Shown piece by piece: positions 1 through 11,017 of a stretch of DNA of 11,017 nt. The stretch covers positions 1 to 11,017 of the forward strand of contig JAAEMD010000557.1 in the NCBI GenBank assembly GCA_024225875.1. The letters are read 5' to 3'. The notes beneath the pieces are model-generated. The model did no database searches. It had not been told where the DNA came from and was given only the letters and a program-made list of their open reading frames with translations. How positions within the stretch are numbered: position 1 is the stretch's first letter; each line of letters starts with the position of its first letter. Source of the stretch: a bacterium. Lineage in GTDB: Bacteria; Margulisbacteria; Marinamargulisbacteria; JAAEMD01. The position numbers and the translations under genes were made by a program.

Positions 1-10643
<10,643 letters not shown>

Positions 10644-10653
<10 letters not shown>

Positions 10654-10802
10654 AAACTCCAATTAATTATTCAGCTGTAGAAATACTTAATCAGACAACT
10701 GCTTTGCTTGCACTGCCTAATCAGCCAATAGATGAAGCATTGTCATTAATTGAAAATGTAGAATTCTCACCGGCAAATACCACAAAGCTAAAAAACCTTT
10801 AA
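10644..10802 (+). pseudogene. Orphan 3'-end fragment of the giant gene (direct repeat, copy B)
   Basis: In the frame beginning at 10644 the sequence reads 'NTLKTPINYSAVEILNQTTA' and on to 'NVEFSPANTTKLKNL', then TAA at 10800-10802. It has no start codon and is preceded by TGA at 10641-10643, so it cannot be translated alone. It matches the giant protein's own segment at 9901-10075 with about seven substitutions in 48 residues and lacks the second 'IDEALSLI'. A short deletion near 10800 relative to copy A brings the TAA into frame. Homology fades by about 10818. It may be the ancestral 3' end stranded by insertion of the tail, or a tandem partial duplication that has decayed. Confidence 0.82.
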
Positions 10803-10871
10803 ACTGGCCCACAATAGTGTTGATAAGTACCCGGCACACAAACGTCATATTATATGCATATTAGTATTAAG

Positions 10872-10900
10872 TTGACATTAATAGTCAGTATTGCTACCAT
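10872..10900 (+). promoter_or_regulatory. Candidate sigma-70-type promoter for the downstream gene
   Basis: TTGACA at 10872-10877 is a perfect -35 hexamer. After 17 bases TACCAT at 10895-10900 matches the -10 consensus at four of six positions. Transcription would start around 10907, giving a short leader before ATG at 10926. No terminator hairpin with a T-run was seen in the 218 bases between the giant gene's stop and this site; that stretch holds the copy B fragment and AT-rich spacer. Confidence 0.4.
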
Positions 10901-10945
10901 CTAAAATATGAGAGGCGCGGAATGTATGACTGATATTAATGTTAA
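10872..10945. repeat. Imperfect inverted repeat around promoter and start codon
   Basis: The left arm, 10872-10889, is TTGACATTAATAGTCAGT. The reverse complement of 10929-10945 is TTAACATTAATATCAGT. They agree at 16 of 17 positions, with one extra base in the left arm. The arms are 39 bases apart and enclose the -10 element and both possible start codons of the downstream gene. It could be an operator-like site, part of an insertion-sequence end, or a cruciform. The right arm is inside coding sequence. Confidence 0.6.
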
Positions 10946-11017
10946 AAAGGATGGTTTTTATAAAAGAACATCAGATAGCAGGTATATTCAGCGATTTATA
11001 TGCCGGAGGTGCAGAGC
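10926..11017 (+). CDS. IS transposase N-terminus (zinc-ribbon type), 3'-partial
   Basis: The visible start reads 'MTDINVKKDGFYKRTSDSRY' followed by 'IQRFICRRCR' at the window edge. The pattern G-F-Y-x-R-x-S-D-S-R-x-I-Q-R-F-x-C-x-x-C is one I associate with the N-terminal zinc-ribbon of transposases from a group of bacterial insertion sequences; a catalytic DDE domain would be expected after it, outside the window. ATG at 10926 is preferred because GAGAGG at 10910-10915 provides a Shine-Dalgarno-like sequence about 10 bases upstream. An in-frame ATG at 10908 would add six residues but would sit almost on the predicted transcription start. Only 30 full codons are visible, so the exact family is not assigned. 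Other zinc-ribbon DNA-binding proteins remain possible. Confidence 0.5.
   Translation, partial: MTDINVKKDGFYKRTSDSRYIQRFICRRCR

Noticed and set aside
10829..10845. Weak similarity of 'acccggcacacaaa' to 9875-9888, suggesting a third repeat copy
   Set aside because: 12 of 14 matches over so short a stretch is expected by chance when scanning this region, and similarity does not extend.

Overview
The window is almost entirely one giant plus-strand coding sequence. It is open at the 5' edge, because the frame has no stop from base 1, and it ends at a TGA at 10651-10653. At least 3,550 codons (roughly 400 kDa) are visible. The DNA is AT-rich (about one third G+C over most of the length). The standard code fits: TGG is used for Trp, TGA is the stop, and no in-frame stop occurs for 10.6 kb. 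The start of a second gene, with the zinc-ribbon signature of an insertion-sequence transposase, runs off the 3' edge. Together these suggest a bacterium. The phylum cannot be fixed from sequence alone. The N-terminal piece resembles secreted 6-bladed beta-propeller proteins, which from memory are common in Acidobacteriota/Aminicenantota-like genomes, so that is a weak hint only.

Layout, with residues counted from the Met at base 70. Bases 1 to about 450: G+C about 44% by hand count; reads like the middle of a 6-bladed beta-propeller and continues upstream of the window. From about 450 to 4900: AT-rich and mainly alpha-helical, with a coiled coil (1900-2150), a stretch of degenerate helical repeats (2590-4212) and pure Asp runs encoded by (GAT)10 and (GAT)13. 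At 4912-5310 and 6724-7185 lie two beta-strand-rich islands. Between them is a 71% G+C Ala-Gln repeat (5719-5802). From 7190 to 9890: more Asn/Gln-rich helical sequence. From 9900 to 10653: a rapidly evolving C-terminus with a perfect 24-bp tandem duplication, seven 9-bp repeats (Arg/Val/Met-Gln-Gln) and a G-skewed, acidic, Gly/Asn-rich tail built of repeats about 41-46 residues long.

The most informative structure is at the 3' end. A segment ending the helical body (9899-10107) is repeated, about 93% identical over its main part, immediately downstream (10648 to about 10818). The stop codon of the giant gene is made by the first bases of this second copy, read in a different frame. In the original frame the second copy is fully open and ends at its own TAA (10800-10802). 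It therefore looks like an older or alternative 3' end of the same gene, now separated from the body by the low-complexity tail. Recombination between the copies would delete the tail and restore a shorter C-terminus in frame.

Downstream, a candidate promoter (TTGACA-17-TACCAT) precedes the partial transposase-like gene. An imperfect 17/18-bp inverted repeat encloses the promoter and the start codon. I found no RNA genes, CRISPR arrays or convincing terminators. No enzyme active site is recognisable in the giant protein, so its function is unknown.
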